64,000 bases of DNA from Aequitasia sp047973235 (GTDB taxonomy: Bacteria; Bacillota; Clostridia; Lachnospirales; Lachnospiraceae), in contig JBKEBP010000048.1 in assembly GCA_047973235.1 (NCBI GenBank), positions 33,262-97,261 of the forward strand, in the 5' to 3' direction. The notes beneath the pieces were generated by a model, which ran no database searches, had not been told where the DNA came from, and saw only the letters and a list, made by a program, of their open reading frames with translations. Position numbers and translations under genes: made by a program. The stretch's first letter is position 1, and every line of letters starts with the position of its first letter. Shown here one piece after another: positions 17,370 to 26,739 of this stretch.

Positions 17370-18422
17370 ATGAAAACAAAAATATATGCAATAGATGAAA
17401 ATAATATAGATGACGAGCTAATTGAAGAAGCGGGAAATATAATAAGAAATGGTGGATTGGTTGCATTCCCTACAGAAACGGTATATGGCTTGGGGGCAGA
17501 TGCTCTTAATGAATCGGCGTCATATAAAATATACGAAGCAAAGGGCAGACCATCGGACAATCCCCTGATTGTACACATAGCAAGCTATGCATCTCTTATG
17601 GAAATTACTACCGATTTGCCGGACAAAACAAAAGAAGTTGCAGATAGATTCTGGCCGGGACCACTTACAATGATTTTCAATAAGAATGAAAAAGTACCTC
17701 TTGGAACCACCGGAGGACTTGAGACGGTTGCTGTTCGTATGCCAAGTAATCCGATTTCGAAGAAGCTAATTGAAGTATCGGGGGGGTTTGTAGCTGCACC
17801 TAGTGCGAATACGTCAGGACGGCCAAGCCCTACAACTGCAGCTCATGTTATTGAAGATTTATCGGGTAAGATTGATGCAGTTATTGATGGCGGCATGGTA
17901 AATATAGGGGTTGAGTCTACTATTTTGGACATGACCGTGGAACCTGCTATGATACTTAGACCCGGTGCAATTACTAAGAATATGCTTGAAGAGGTACTTG
18001 GTTTAGTAGCTGTAGATAGTACACTTATAAAAAGTTCGGATAAAATAAAGCCAAAGGCTCCCGGTATGAAGTATAGACATTATGCTCCTAAAGCAAATTT
18101 AACTATAGTAGAGGGGGATCAGAATAAAGTTATTTATAAAATAAATCAACTCGTTCAGATGGAGATTTCTAACGGAAAGTCCGTAGGTATAATAGCAACT
18201 AAAGAGACATGTAAGATGTATACTAAAGGAATCATAAAGAGCATTGGAAGTAGAAAAAAAGAGGAAACAATAGCAAGGCATCTCTATCAGGTTCTTCGAG
18301 AGTTTGACGATGAAGAAGTAGATGTTATCTATAGTGAAGCTTTTGATACAAGTGGCATCGGGATAGCGATTATGAACAGGTTGCTTAAGGCAGCAGGACA
18401 TCATATAATACAAGTAAAGTAG
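17370..18422 (+). CDS. L-threonylcarbamoyladenylate synthase (Sua5 type)
   Basis: Makes threonylcarbamoyl-AMP from threonine, bicarbonate and ATP for t6A37 modification of ANN-decoding tRNAs. The protein has 350 residues. The YrdC domain (about 1-200) has GGLVAFPTETVYGLGADAL, KGRPSDNPLIVHI, WPGPLT and PSANTSGRPSPT. A C-terminal Sua5 domain is marked by PGMKYRHYAPKA. The start has no Shine-Dalgarno sequence. A TATAAT (17357-17362) ends only seven bases before the ATG, so the mRNA may be leaderless. upp and comEB follow closely, probably as an operon. Confidence 0.92.
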   Translation: MKTKIYAIDENNIDDELIEEAGNIIRNGGLVAFPTETVYGLGADALNESASYKIYEAKGRPSDNPLIVHIASYASLMEITTDLPDKTKEVADRFWPGPLTMIFNKNEKVPLGTTGGLETVAVRMPSNPISKKLIEVSGGFVAAPSANTSGRPSPTTAAHVIEDLSGKIDAVIDGGMVNIGVESTILDMTVEPAMILRPGAITKNMLEEVLGLVAVDSTLIKSSDKIKPKAPGMKYRHYAPKANLTIVEGDQNKVIYKINQLVQMEISNGKSVGIIATKETCKMYTKGIIKSIGSRKKEETIARHLYQVLREFDDEEVDVIYSEAFDTSGIGIAIMNRLLKAAGHHIIQVK

Positions 18423-18435
18423 GAGGACGTAAAGT

Positions 18436-19065
18436 ATGTCAAATGTTTATGTAATGGATCATCCGTTAATCAAACACAAAATATCTTATATTAGAAGAAA
18501 GGACACAGGGTCAAAGGATTTTAGAGAAGTTGTTGGGGAAATAGCAGCTCTTATGTGCTTTGAAGCAACACGTAATCTAAAGCTTAAGGATGTTGAAATT
18601 GAGACACCTATAGGCAAGATGATAGGAAAAGAGCTTAGTGGTAAGAAGCTTGCTATAATACCGATACTAAGGGCTGGTTTAGGTATGGTGGATGGCATGC
18701 TAAATATGATACCTGCTGCAAAAGTAGGTCACATAGGTTTGTATAGAGACCCTGAGACACTAGAACCGGTGGAATATTATTGTAAACTACCGGCAGATTG
18801 TGACGAAAGAGAAGTATTTGTTGTAGATCCTATGCTTGCAACCGGTGGCTCATCTGTGGCCGCTATAAAAATGCTCAAAGACAAAGGCGTTAAAAAAATA
18901 AGATTCATGTGTATAATTGCTGCACCTGAAGGCGTAGAGCGTATGAAAAATGAACATCCCGATGTGGATATTTATATAGGAGCTCTCGATGAGAAATTAA
19001 ATGAACATGCGTATATTGTTCCGGGTCTAGGTGATGCGGGTGATAGAATATTTGGAACGAAATAG
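18436..19065 (+). CDS. upp: Uracil phosphoribosyltransferase
   Basis: Salvages uracil with PRPP to UMP. The 209-residue length is normal. Motifs are PILRAGLGMVDGML, the PRPP-binding loop VVDPMLATGGSS, and the uracil-binding C-terminus YIVPGLGDAGDRIFGTK. AGGAGG precedes the ATG and the gene starts 13 bases after the Sua5 gene. With comEB downstream, this short operon covers tRNA modification and pyrimidine salvage. Confidence 0.97.
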   Translation: MSNVYVMDHPLIKHKISYIRRKDTGSKDFREVVGEIAALMCFEATRNLKLKDVEIETPIGKMIGKELSGKKLAIIPILRAGLGMVDGMLNMIPAAKVGHIGLYRDPETLEPVEYYCKLPADCDEREVFVVDPMLATGGSSVAAIKMLKDKGVKKIRFMCIIAAPEGVERMKNEHPDVDIYIGALDEKLNEHAYIVPGLGDAGDRIFGTK

Positions 19066-19073
19066 GAGGTTTT

Positions 19074-19562
19074 ATGACAAGTAAGCGTCAGGATTATATA
19101 AGTTGGGATGAATATTTTATGGGAGTGGCAATTTTATCAGGAATGCGATCAAAGGATCCTAATACACAGGTGGGCTGCTGTATAGTAGATCAGGATAATA
19201 AAATATTATCAATGGGATATAATGGTCTGCCTAAGGGATGTTCAGATGATGAATTTCCATGGGTTCGAGAAGGAGAGGATCCACTTGAAACAAAGTATGT
19301 TTATACAGTGCATAGTGAGCTTAATGCAATACTTAATTATAAAGGTGGGAGCCTTGATAATGCTAAACTATATGTATCACTATTTCCGTGCAATGAATGT
19401 GCAAAAGCAATTATACAAAGTGGAATTAAACAGGTAATATATGGAGATGACAAATATGCTGATACTACAGCTGTTATTGCATCAAAGAAAATGTTTGATG
19501 CAGCAGGTGTAAGATATTATTCTTATCACTGGAGTGGTAAAAAAGTACAATTCGAACTTTAA
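19074..19562 (+). CDS. comEB: dCMP deaminase / ComE operon protein 2 family
   Basis: A 162-residue zinc cytidine/deoxycytidylate deaminase-fold protein. The zinc/catalytic motif is HSELNAI (H-x-E), with PCNECAK (PCxxC) giving the second and third ligands. The substrate loop TQVGCCIVDQDNK and GYNGLPKGC match dCMP deaminases, which make dUMP for thymidylate synthesis. It starts eight bases after upp with AGGAGG. A terminator overlaps its stop codon. The ComEB name comes from its place in the B. subtilis comE operon; no other com gene is adjacent here. Confidence 0.93.
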   Translation: MTSKRQDYISWDEYFMGVAILSGMRSKDPNTQVGCCIVDQDNKILSMGYNGLPKGCSDDEFPWVREGEDPLETKYVYTVHSELNAILNYKGGSLDNAKLYVSLFPCNECAKAIIQSGIKQVIYGDDKYADTTAVIASKKMFDAAGVRYYSYHWSGKKVQFEL

Positions 19563-19590
19563 AAAGGAGCCGAAAAGGCTTCTTTTTTTG
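19562..19590 (+). terminator. Terminator after comEB
   Basis: AAAAGGAGCC (19562-19571), loop GAAAA, and GGCTTCTTTT (19577-19586) with more T; one G-T wobble. Confidence 0.85.
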
Positions 19591-19629
19591 GTTGAAATGA
19601 CTAAAGATAAAAAAGATTGTAATACACGG

Positions 19630-19658
19630 TTGAAAAAAGTTGTTAGGATTTATATAAT
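19630..19658 (+). promoter_or_regulatory. Promoter of the Tad pilus operon
   Basis: TTGAAA (19630-19635) and a perfect TATAAT (19653-19658) with 17-base spacing. The leader is about 115 nt before the first gene. Confidence 0.75.
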
Positions 19659-19782
19659 CTATTCACAAGTCTATTCGGACTAATTCTTTTACATCTACAT
19701 GAAATTATAAAATTCAAAGTTATGAATCCAAGTTGTTAATCCAAATTACAAAACTAAAAAACATATAAGGAGGGGGTATTTA

Positions 19783-20697
19783 TTGGCAAATATAATTATT
19801 TGTGATATTGAATCTAATTATACAAAAGCCTTTGCACAGTACTTTACAAAGAAAAAAGAGTTTGATATTCGTATCTATGCGTGTGACACCTTTGAGAAGG
19901 TTCAAAGCATAGCAAGTGAGGTGAAAATTGACTTTGCTTTTTTATCTGAAGAGCTTCCATATGAAGATAGACAAAGGCTTAGTGCAAAGAAGATATTTGT
20001 TTTCACAGAAGAATGCAGACAAGCGTTTAATAAAGATGAGATAGGACTATTCAAATATCAAAAAATGGAAGATACACTAACTATAATTATGGAGCATGCA
20101 GAATTATTAGTAGGTGAGTCTAAATTATCGAAAACTCTAAAGAAAGAAAAAAGCTGTAAAGTAATAGGGACTTTCTCGCCATGTAGTAAGCGTTCATCGA
20201 CTTCATATGCAATTCAATCAGGTAAGGCGCATGCCAAGACATCCAGCGTGTTATTTCTATCAACACAAAGTTATTTAAGGTATCCTGAGTTTGCATCCGG
20301 AGAAGATGATAAGACGATTGTTGATTTGGCGTATTATTACAGGCAGGAGAGTGATGACTTGTCAGGATTTATTTCGCTATGTGTTAAGGAAATTGAAAAC
20401 ATGAAATACATTTTACCGGGTAAAGTTTCAGGAGATATTAGAAGTATAGAAGCTAACGAGTGGCTGGAAATATTAAATATTATTATTCGAAATTGTTATT
20501 ATGAAATTATAATACTGGACTTAAGTGAAAGTATGCAGGGTCTTTATGAAGTACTAAGAGTATGTCATGAGGTGCATATACCGTATAGCGCAGATGAGTT
20601 TAATCAGGAGTCTGTTAATGCGTTTGAGCAAGAATTGTTATTAACAGGTGAAAAGGAGATATTGGCGACACTTAAGCGAAAGGGAAAAAGGCGATGA
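19783..20697 (+). CDS. CpaE/TadZ-like pilus localisation protein with degenerate P-loop
   Basis: 304 residues from TTG 19783 with a strong AAGGAGGGGG site. The N-terminal 100 residues look like a receiver-type alpha/beta domain (MANIIICDIES start). The rest resembles the MinD/ParA-like ATPase half of CpaE/TadZ, which places the Tad machine at a cell pole. The Walker A region reads FSPCSKRSSTSYAIQSG rather than GxxGGxGKT/S, so nucleotide binding may be lost or altered. It is the first gene of the tad operon and overlaps tadA by four bases. Confidence 0.75.
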   Translation: MANIIICDIESNYTKAFAQYFTKKKEFDIRIYACDTFEKVQSIASEVKIDFAFLSEELPYEDRQRLSAKKIFVFTEECRQAFNKDEIGLFKYQKMEDTLTIIMEHAELLVGESKLSKTLKKEKSCKVIGTFSPCSKRSSTSYAIQSGKAHAKTSSVLFLSTQSYLRYPEFASGEDDKTIVDLAYYYRQESDDLSGFISLCVKEIENMKYILPGKVSGDIRSIEANEWLEILNIIIRNCYYEIIILDLSESMQGLYEVLRVCHEVHIPYSADEFNQESVNAFEQELLLTGEKEILATLKRKGKRR

Positions 20698-21899
20698 ATA
20701 GAACAGAGTACCTTTATCGCAAAATACTTGCAAGTATTGATATGTCGGAATCTTTTACTGATGATGATCTTACGAGTGTGATCCATAAAATCATCACAGA
20801 TTACAGTAAGGAACATTATCTGTCTCTTGGTGAAAAGGCACAGCTGGGGAAAGAATTGTTTAATACATTTCGAAAACTCGATGTACTACAAGAATATCTT
20901 GAGGATGATGATATTACAGAGATAATGATTAATGGTACCAGAAATATATTTTGCGAAAAGGACGGTACAATTTATCTCACGGATAAACGCTTTTATTCCA
21001 AAGAGAGATTACTTGATATAATTCAAAAAATTGTGTCGGGTGTAAATAGAAGTGTTAATGAATATTCACCAATTGCCGATGCACGTCTGGAAGACGGATC
21101 ACGAATAAACGTGGTATTAAATCCGGTGGCACTAAACGGGCCGATAGTGACTATAAGAAAGTTTCCAAAGGAGACAATTCGTATGAGAAATCTGCTGCGA
21201 ATCGGCTCAATAAACACAGAAATAGTTAAGCTATTAGAAATGCTGGTCATATCTAAGTACAACATCTTTATAAGTGGAGGAACCGGATCAGGTAAGACCA
21301 CTTTCCTAAATGCATTATCAGAATTTATCCCCGAAGATGAAAGAGTAATTGTGATAGAAGACAATGCCGAAATACAGATTATTAACATACCTAATTTAGT
21401 AAGTTTAGAAGCTAGGAATGCGAATACCGAGGGTCTGGGAGCGATACATATTAATGATTTAATTAAGGCAGCCCTTCGCATGAGGCCGGATAGCGTTTTG
21501 GTTGGTGAGGTACGCGGTGAAGAAACCGTATCGCTTTTACAGGCGGTAAATACAGGTCATAGCGGAAGTATAAGTACCGGGCATTCAAATAGCGCGCGAG
21601 ATATGCTGACCAGAATTGAAACCATGTATCTTATGGGACTTGAGATACCACTGCCTGCAATAAGGCGACAAATTGCTTCGGGGTTTGACATAATTGTTCA
21701 TCTTGGCAGGATGCGCGATAAGTCCAGAAAATTATTAGAAGTTGTTGAGATAGTAGGTTTCGAAAACAATGAAATAGTTTTAAATCCATTATATAAATTC
21801 ACGGAAACTAGCGGAAAGGGAGAAAGTGTTGAAGGGAACTGGGAAAAATGCGGTGAACTCATTCATAAAGAAAAGATGTTGGCAGCAGGATTTAAATAA
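20694..21899 (+). CDS. tadA: Tad pilus assembly ATPase TadA/CpaF
   Basis: A 401-residue type II/IV secretion ATPase that powers pilus extension (and, for Tad systems, retraction). An N-terminal domain (about 1-120) is followed by the RecA-like core: Walker A GGTGSGKTTF, an Asp box near VIVIEDNAEIQI, Walker B/His box MRPDSVLVGEVRGEE and TGHSGSISTGHSNS. It overlaps tadZ upstream and tadB downstream. Neighbouring tadB and tadC supply the membrane platform, so this is a complete engine module. Confidence 0.95.
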   Translation: MNRTEYLYRKILASIDMSESFTDDDLTSVIHKIITDYSKEHYLSLGEKAQLGKELFNTFRKLDVLQEYLEDDDITEIMINGTRNIFCEKDGTIYLTDKRFYSKERLLDIIQKIVSGVNRSVNEYSPIADARLEDGSRINVVLNPVALNGPIVTIRKFPKETIRMRNLLRIGSINTEIVKLLEMLVISKYNIFISGGTGSGKTTFLNALSEFIPEDERVIVIEDNAEIQIINIPNLVSLEARNANTEGLGAIHINDLIKAALRMRPDSVLVGEVRGEETVSLLQAVNTGHSGSISTGHSNSARDMLTRIETMYLMGLEIPLPAIRRQIASGFDIIVHLGRMRDKSRKLLEVVEIVGFENNEIVLNPLYKFTETSGKGESVEGNWEKCGELIHKEKMLAAGFK

Positions 21900-22608
21900 A
21901 AGAGAAAGTATTATAGGAATTATACAAGCGTGCCTTGTAATGGTGTCAATTGCAATAGTTTTCTATAGAGCACTAATAGCGGTACCATTTCTCATTCCGG
22001 TAGGTATGATTTACTTTAAGAGTTATAGAAGCGAACTTATGGCTAAAAAGCAGAGACTCTATAGGAGCGAGTTTAAAGACATGATTCAACTTTTGTCATC
22101 AAACTTGTCTGTTGGATATGGAATAACAAATGCATTTGTTGAGGTTGAAAGAGAGCTCCGGGCAACTACAAAAAAAGAAACACGCATGGTCAAAGAACTT
22201 GGGATAATCATTCGTCAACTTAATATGAACTTATCTGTGGAAGCCGCACTGATGACCTTTGCCAATAGAGTAAAACTTGAGGATGCATTTAGCTTTGTCA
22301 CGGTATTTGTTTCAGCCGGTAGGAGTGGCGGGAATCTGGTTGACATAATATCTGACACAACTATGCAGATAGTAGAGAAGCAAGAGGTGGAAAAGGAGAT
22401 AGAGACGATTCTTACGGCAAAGAAATATGAATTTAGAGTAATGTCTATGATACCGTTTTTTATTATCGGATATATGTCGGTAAGTTTTGGAAACTTTATG
22501 AGTCCGCTGTATGGAAATATTTTAGGAATTGGGGTAATGACGCTATGTCTGGTAATTTATATTTTCGCATATGCGCTTGGATTAAAAATCGTAACAATAG
22601 AAATATAA
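21826..22608 (+). CDS. tadB: Tad pilus platform protein TadB
   Basis: 260 residues starting at GTG 21826, inside the 3' end of tadA, with AAAGGGAG upstream. Two N-terminal hydrophobic segments (about 25-65) are followed by a T2SSF domain with QLLSSNLSVGYGITNAFVEVE and FVSAGRSGGNLVDIISDTT, and two C-terminal hydrophobic segments. It partners TadC in the membrane to couple the TadA ATPase to pilin extrusion. The 74-base overlap with tadA and 64-base overlap with tadC indicate tight translational coupling. Confidence 0.88.
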   Translation: MLKGTGKNAVNSFIKKRCWQQDLNKRESIIGIIQACLVMVSIAIVFYRALIAVPFLIPVGMIYFKSYRSELMAKKQRLYRSEFKDMIQLLSSNLSVGYGITNAFVEVERELRATTKKETRMVKELGIIIRQLNMNLSVEAALMTFANRVKLEDAFSFVTVFVSAGRSGGNLVDIISDTTMQIVEKQEVEKEIETILTAKKYEFRVMSMIPFFIIGYMSVSFGNFMSPLYGNILGIGVMTLCLVIYIFAYALGLKIVTIEI

Positions 22609-23810
22609 TAATCATATTTGTATTAGTCGTTGGTGTAGGACTTGGAATTTTAATTTATGATCAGATTTCTGCTAGTAGCAGACTTGATGCAGAAATACAG
22701 AGAAACAGTTATGGCAAGGGTAGTCGGGAGGAACAAATAGAAATAGATATAGGAGATAGCGGTAGAGAGGCGATAACAATAGAGGTAGGAGAAAGGGAGT
22801 ATACTTCCGAGGAAATTAAGATAATATTTGATGAAATAATAAACAACTTGGATAGCTTAATATTAGGAGAAAATATTGATTTTGATTATGTTACGTCAGA
22901 CTTAAATCTAATTAAGAGTTATAAAGATTACCCGGTAACTATAACTTGGAGAAGTGATAATTTTCAACTGGTAAGTAACGAAGGCAGAGTAAATGCAATG
23001 GAAGAGTCAGAAGAGGGCAAGGTCGTTAAATTAAGTGCTGCGATAATTTACACGAACAGAACAACCGACCAAGCCATTTATGAGAGAGGAGTTTGCATTT
23101 ATCCGAAATATGACAGCAATGAGGATGCACAAAGGTATTTGATTGAGCGGAGGATAAAAGAAAATGAAGAAAAAAGTAAAACAGATGAAGTTTTTACACT
23201 GCCGAGCAGTGCAGATGGTAAGGAGATTAGCTACTACAGGATTCCGAATTACAGAGGAATTACCATTATGGTATTTGGAGTACTATTTGGAATCTTGCTT
23301 TTCCTTAAAACGAAACAAGATAAGATACAAAGCCAAAAGGATAGAGAGAAACAGATGTTGATAGACTTTCCTGAGATTTTAAGCAAAATAATAATGCTTC
23401 TAGGCTCGGGTATGGTACTTAGTCAAGTATGGGATACCATTGTTGATGAATATGATAGAAAGTCGAATGACAAAGGGATTAGATTTGGATATGAGGAAAT
23501 GAAAATTACCAGAAGAGAAATGAGAAATGGAACGAATGAAGTGACCTGTTATGAAAATTTCGGTAAGAGATGCAAGATACGACCGTATATGAGATTAGGA
23601 ATGCTGTTGTCCGGAAATATAAGAAAAGGCAACAAGGGACTAATAGAGGTTCTAAAATCAGAGAGCTATCAAGTCTATGATGAGAGACTAGTCAGAGCTA
23701 AGAGAGCGGGCGAAGAAGCCGGAACAAAATTACTTATACCAATGTTCCTTATGCTTGTAGTTGCATTACTGGTAATAATTGTACCGGCGTTTATTTCAAT
23801 ACAAATTTAG
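22545..23810 (+). CDS. tadC: Tad pilus platform protein TadC with large extracytoplasmic insert
   Basis: 421 residues. A first transmembrane helix (about residues 20-38) is followed by an extracytoplasmic domain of roughly 190 residues. That domain includes a YPVTITWRSDN-like Ig-type strand pattern. A second helix (about 240-258) then leads into a T2SSF domain (LLGSGMVLSQVWDTIVDEYD..., later TKLLIPMFLMLVVALLVIIV). The insert between helices is not part of ordinary TadC proteins and could touch the pilus or cell wall. It begins within tadB. Confidence 0.82.
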   Translation: MSGNLYFRICAWIKNRNNRNIIIIFVLVVGVGLGILIYDQISASSRLDAEIQRNSYGKGSREEQIEIDIGDSGREAITIEVGEREYTSEEIKIIFDEIINNLDSLILGENIDFDYVTSDLNLIKSYKDYPVTITWRSDNFQLVSNEGRVNAMEESEEGKVVKLSAAIIYTNRTTDQAIYERGVCIYPKYDSNEDAQRYLIERRIKENEEKSKTDEVFTLPSSADGKEISYYRIPNYRGITIMVFGVLFGILLFLKTKQDKIQSQKDREKQMLIDFPEILSKIIMLLGSGMVLSQVWDTIVDEYDRKSNDKGIRFGYEEMKITRREMRNGTNEVTCYENFGKRCKIRPYMRLGMLLSGNIRKGNKGLIEVLKSESYQVYDERLVRAKRAGEEAGTKLLIPMFLMLVVALLVIIVPAFISIQI

Positions 23811-23819
23811 GAGGATGAT

Positions 23820-24020
23820 ATGTGGAGATTATATCAGATAGGAAATATTATTAAGCAAAGATTAAATAAGGCAATGAGAAATAATGATGGAATAGGAGTA
23901 GTGGAGGTAATACTTATATTAGTTGTACTAATAGCTTTGGTACTCATATTTAAAAATCAACTTATTAGCCTGGTAGAAACTATATTTAATAAAATAACGA
24001 GTGAAAGTTCAGGAATATAA
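23820..24020 (+). CDS. Flp-type major pilin (Flp1-like)
   Basis: 66 residues, with GGAGGATGATATG at the start. A basic leader of about 25 residues ends in Gly, followed by the pilin helix IGVVEVILILVVLIALVLIFK. The sequence G|IGVVE keeps Glu at +5 after the expected prepilin peptidase site, as in type IVb/Flp pilins. The product would be the main subunit of the Tad pilus after cleavage by the peptidase encoded at 26317. Confidence 0.85.
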   Translation: MWRLYQIGNIIKQRLNKAMRNNDGIGVVEVILILVVLIALVLIFKNQLISLVETIFNKITSESSGI

Positions 24021-24021
24021 T

Positions 24022-25425
24022 ATGTCAGATACGTTCGGAGTTGTAAAAGGCTCTATAACTGTATATATGAGCTTAGTGTTTCTTATTATAATGTCATTCA
24101 TAGTTTCGATAATGGAAAGTGCTTCAATTCAAATAGCGAAATCCTATAAAAGAGCAGATACGGTTCTTGCAGTAGAAAATGTATTTGCTGAGTACAATAT
24201 TGATTTACTTAAGGATTATAGCATATTTGCACTTGATACGACCTATAAGGGAACTCATTTAGGCGGTAGGTCAAATTTGGATGCAGTGATTAATAGAATA
24301 AAGCACATGGGTGCAGGTGAGTCTGATATTTATGCATCTTCGGTTATATATTATACCGATTATGGTGGATTGGGTTTTATGAACCAAGTGGTAGAATATG
24401 CGATTTCGAAGTATGGACTGGATAAGGTGGTAAACGCTGATTACGATGAGTCAGATTGGGTACAAAACAAGGAGCAGGCAGAAAACACAGAAAAGAAAGA
24501 GGCTGATGTGAGTGAGGAATTAACAGGAATGCTAAGCGAAGCGCAGGAAACAATGCCTGAAGATAGTAACCCTATTTCACATGTATCATCCATTAAGGAA
24601 ATGTCTTTACTTGAGTTAGTTTTACCAAGTGAAATGCAAGTGTCATCTAAATCTATAGATACATCCGGACTGGCATCTAACAGAACACTAAATACCGGAT
24701 TTGGAGATCATAAACTTAAATCCTATGGTGAAGGGACGATGCGTCTGGCAATTTGCGAATATATATTAGACCATTTTGATTTATATAATAGTGGATTGGA
24801 TGACAGTATGTATGGCTCAAATGCACTGGATTATGGAGTTGAATACATTATATCAGGGCATAATAGCGATAGAAAAAATTTAGAAAGTATAGTCGGTAAA
24901 CTTCTTTTAATTAGGTTTGGAGTAAATTGTATTTATATTCAAACTGATGAGGAACTAAAAGCACAGTCAATGACAATGGCGGTTGCGCTGTGTTCAGCAC
25001 TTAGTTTACCGAATATATCCGAAGTGGTTAGTCATGCAATTTTACTTGCATGGGCATATGGTGAGGCAATTATGGATATACGCTCTCTTTTGGATAATAA
25101 GAGAGTACCATTGTTTAAAAGCAAAGAAAGTTGGCAACTTCAGCTATCCGGATTACTTAAGCTCGGAACTGATGAGGATAATGAAAGTAGTATGGATGTA
25201 GCAGATGGCATGTCTTATAAGGATTATATAAGAGTATTGCTATACACTGAATCGAAAGAAGGTATGATATTTGGAGCTATGGATTTAATAGAAGCAGATT
25301 TTTCCGGCCGTGACAAATCGTATATTAAAATGGATGAAATGATATACGGGTTAGAAATAAATAGTTTTTATAACTTCAGAAGAAGTATATCATATGAATT
25401 TAAGACGGCTTTTATTTACCAATGA
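24022..25425 (+). CDS. DUF5702 pilus-associated membrane protein
   Basis: About 467 residues from ATG 24022, directly after the pilin stop. The N-terminus carries a pseudopilin-like leader, KG|SITVYMSLVFLIIMSFIVS, close to the TadE-type sequences in the same operon but with Tyr instead of Glu at +5. A long extracytoplasmic domain of unknown structure follows. DUF5702 proteins occur in monoderm tad loci and are probable minor pilins or assembly factors. A helix near residues 320-345 is moderately hydrophobic. Confidence 0.8.
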   Translation: MSDTFGVVKGSITVYMSLVFLIIMSFIVSIMESASIQIAKSYKRADTVLAVENVFAEYNIDLLKDYSIFALDTTYKGTHLGGRSNLDAVINRIKHMGAGESDIYASSVIYYTDYGGLGFMNQVVEYAISKYGLDKVVNADYDESDWVQNKEQAENTEKKEADVSEELTGMLSEAQETMPEDSNPISHVSSIKEMSLLELVLPSEMQVSSKSIDTSGLASNRTLNTGFGDHKLKSYGEGTMRLAICEYILDHFDLYNSGLDDSMYGSNALDYGVEYIISGHNSDRKNLESIVGKLLLIRFGVNCIYIQTDEELKAQSMTMAVALCSALSLPNISEVVSHAILLAWAYGEAIMDIRSLLDNKRVPLFKSKESWQLQLSGLLKLGTDEDNESSMDVADGMSYKDYIRVLLYTESKEGMIFGAMDLIEADFSGRDKSYIKMDEMIYGLEINSFYNFRRSISYEFKTAFIYQ

Positions 25426-25459
25426 CTTGTGTGCGTATGTGAAAAGGGAGTGAATACAG

Positions 25460-26329
25460 ATGCTTTTTTGGTTTCTAAATAAAAAAATCCAAAAAATAAA
25501 AAAAAGAGAGGAGAGGGGTTCGTACAATGATAAAGGTAAAAACAAAAAGTCGTTCATCAAAAATGTCTTATCCAAGAAAGCATCCGTATTCACTTCAAGA
25601 CAAGGGAGCATTACCATTGAAGCTGCGGTTGTTCTTCCTATATTCATATTTGCAGTTCTGACGCTGGTATTCCTTATGGAGGCAATGGCCATTAGGACGA
25701 ATATAAGAATGGGTCTTGCACATGCATGTAAGCAAATAGCGATAGATGCTAGTTTAGTACCTATGGTGAATAGTGCGAAAGTTGAGTCCTATATTATAGA
25801 GTCGATAGGTGGTGATAGACTTAATCGCAGTATAATTAAGGGTGGCAAAAGCGGGATAGATTGTAGTAAATCCAGCATGTCTATGCTCACCGGTAAAGGA
25901 AAGTTAGTTGCTGAATACACAGTAGAAACGCCGTTCCCTATGTTTAATGGGCTGGCAAAAATTAGAGAAGAAGCCGTTGTAAAAGCCTGGAATGGCTATG
26001 TGGAAGACGGAGGGATACTGGAAAATGAAGATATAGTATATATAGCCGAGACGGGTATTGTATATCACAAGGATTATAACTGTACTTATTTAGTGCTCAG
26101 CATAAAGTCAATTACATATGCGTCTATAAGTGAAAGTAGAAATGAAAATGGTGGGAAGTATTATGAATGCAGCAGATGTGATATCAAGAGCGGCAGTATG
26201 GTATACATAACCGATTATGGTGATAAATACCATGGCAGCGTAGGATGCAGTGGTCTTAAGAGAACCGTATTCTCGGTTCCTATTTCTGAGGCTATAGGAA
26301 AAGGGGGATGTTCTAAATGTTGTCAATAG
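25460..26329 (+). CDS. TadE-like pseudopilin with C-terminal Cys repeats
   Basis: 289 residues. A long basic leader (about 1-52) ends in QG|SITIEAAVVLPIFIFAVLTL, a typical TadE prepilin site with Glu at +5. After a predicted extracellular domain, the last about 90 residues form two Cys repeats of the pattern VYI-x4-G-x2-YH...C-x2-L...GG...C-x2-C. The first ends in ECSRC and the second in GCSKCC. They look like small metal-binding or disulfide modules and are not a standard part of TadE. The gene overlaps the prepilin peptidase by 13 bases. Confidence 0.82.
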   Translation: MLFWFLNKKIQKIKKREERGSYNDKGKNKKSFIKNVLSKKASVFTSRQGSITIEAAVVLPIFIFAVLTLVFLMEAMAIRTNIRMGLAHACKQIAIDASLVPMVNSAKVESYIIESIGGDRLNRSIIKGGKSGIDCSKSSMSMLTGKGKLVAEYTVETPFPMFNGLAKIREEAVVKAWNGYVEDGGILENEDIVYIAETGIVYHKDYNCTYLVLSIKSITYASISESRNENGGKYYECSRCDIKSGSMVYITDYGDKYHGSVGCSGLKRTVFSVPISEAIGKGGCSKCCQ

Positions 26330-26739
26330 AATTATTAGCAGTAGTCTTATATTTGATTTTACTTTCAGTAATGGATCTAAGACATCAGGTGCTGTCTCTA
26401 AGGCTGCTTATAGTTGGTGGAATAATATTGCTTATTATTAAAACGGTTTTGGGCGAGTACGATTTGTGGTCATTTATATTAGGGATATGCGTAGGTATTA
26501 TGTTTCTGACTATAAGTAAAGTTACGAAGGAGAAAATAGGATATGGAGATAGTATAACAATAGCTATTCTCGCTATATTTACCGATGGTATGGTTGCGAT
26601 GACATCAGTTATGTTGGGGTGCTTATTAGTGCTGCCGTTCTCACTTATTTCACGCTGGAGTAAGAATAAGAGAGTAGCATTTATTCCCTTCTTAACAGTG
26701 GGATTTGTGACTGCTGCATATATGTGGGGGCGTATTTGA
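26317..26739 (+). CDS. tadV: Prepilin peptidase (A24 family, TadV/CpaA)
   Basis: A 140-residue polytopic aspartic protease that cleaves prepilin leaders at the cytoplasmic membrane face. The two catalytic Asp motifs are visible: SVMDLRHQVLS (first Asp) and GYGDSI (GxGD). About five hydrophobic segments. Its length fits the short TadV type without a methylase domain. Its substrates are presumably the four neighbouring proteins with G|S[IF]T or G|IGVVE sites. Confidence 0.9.
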   Translation: MLSIELLAVVLYLILLSVMDLRHQVLSLRLLIVGGIILLIIKTVLGEYDLWSFILGICVGIMFLTISKVTKEKIGYGDSITIAILAIFTDGMVAMTSVMLGCLLVLPFSLISRWSKNKRVAFIPFLTVGFVTAAYMWGRI

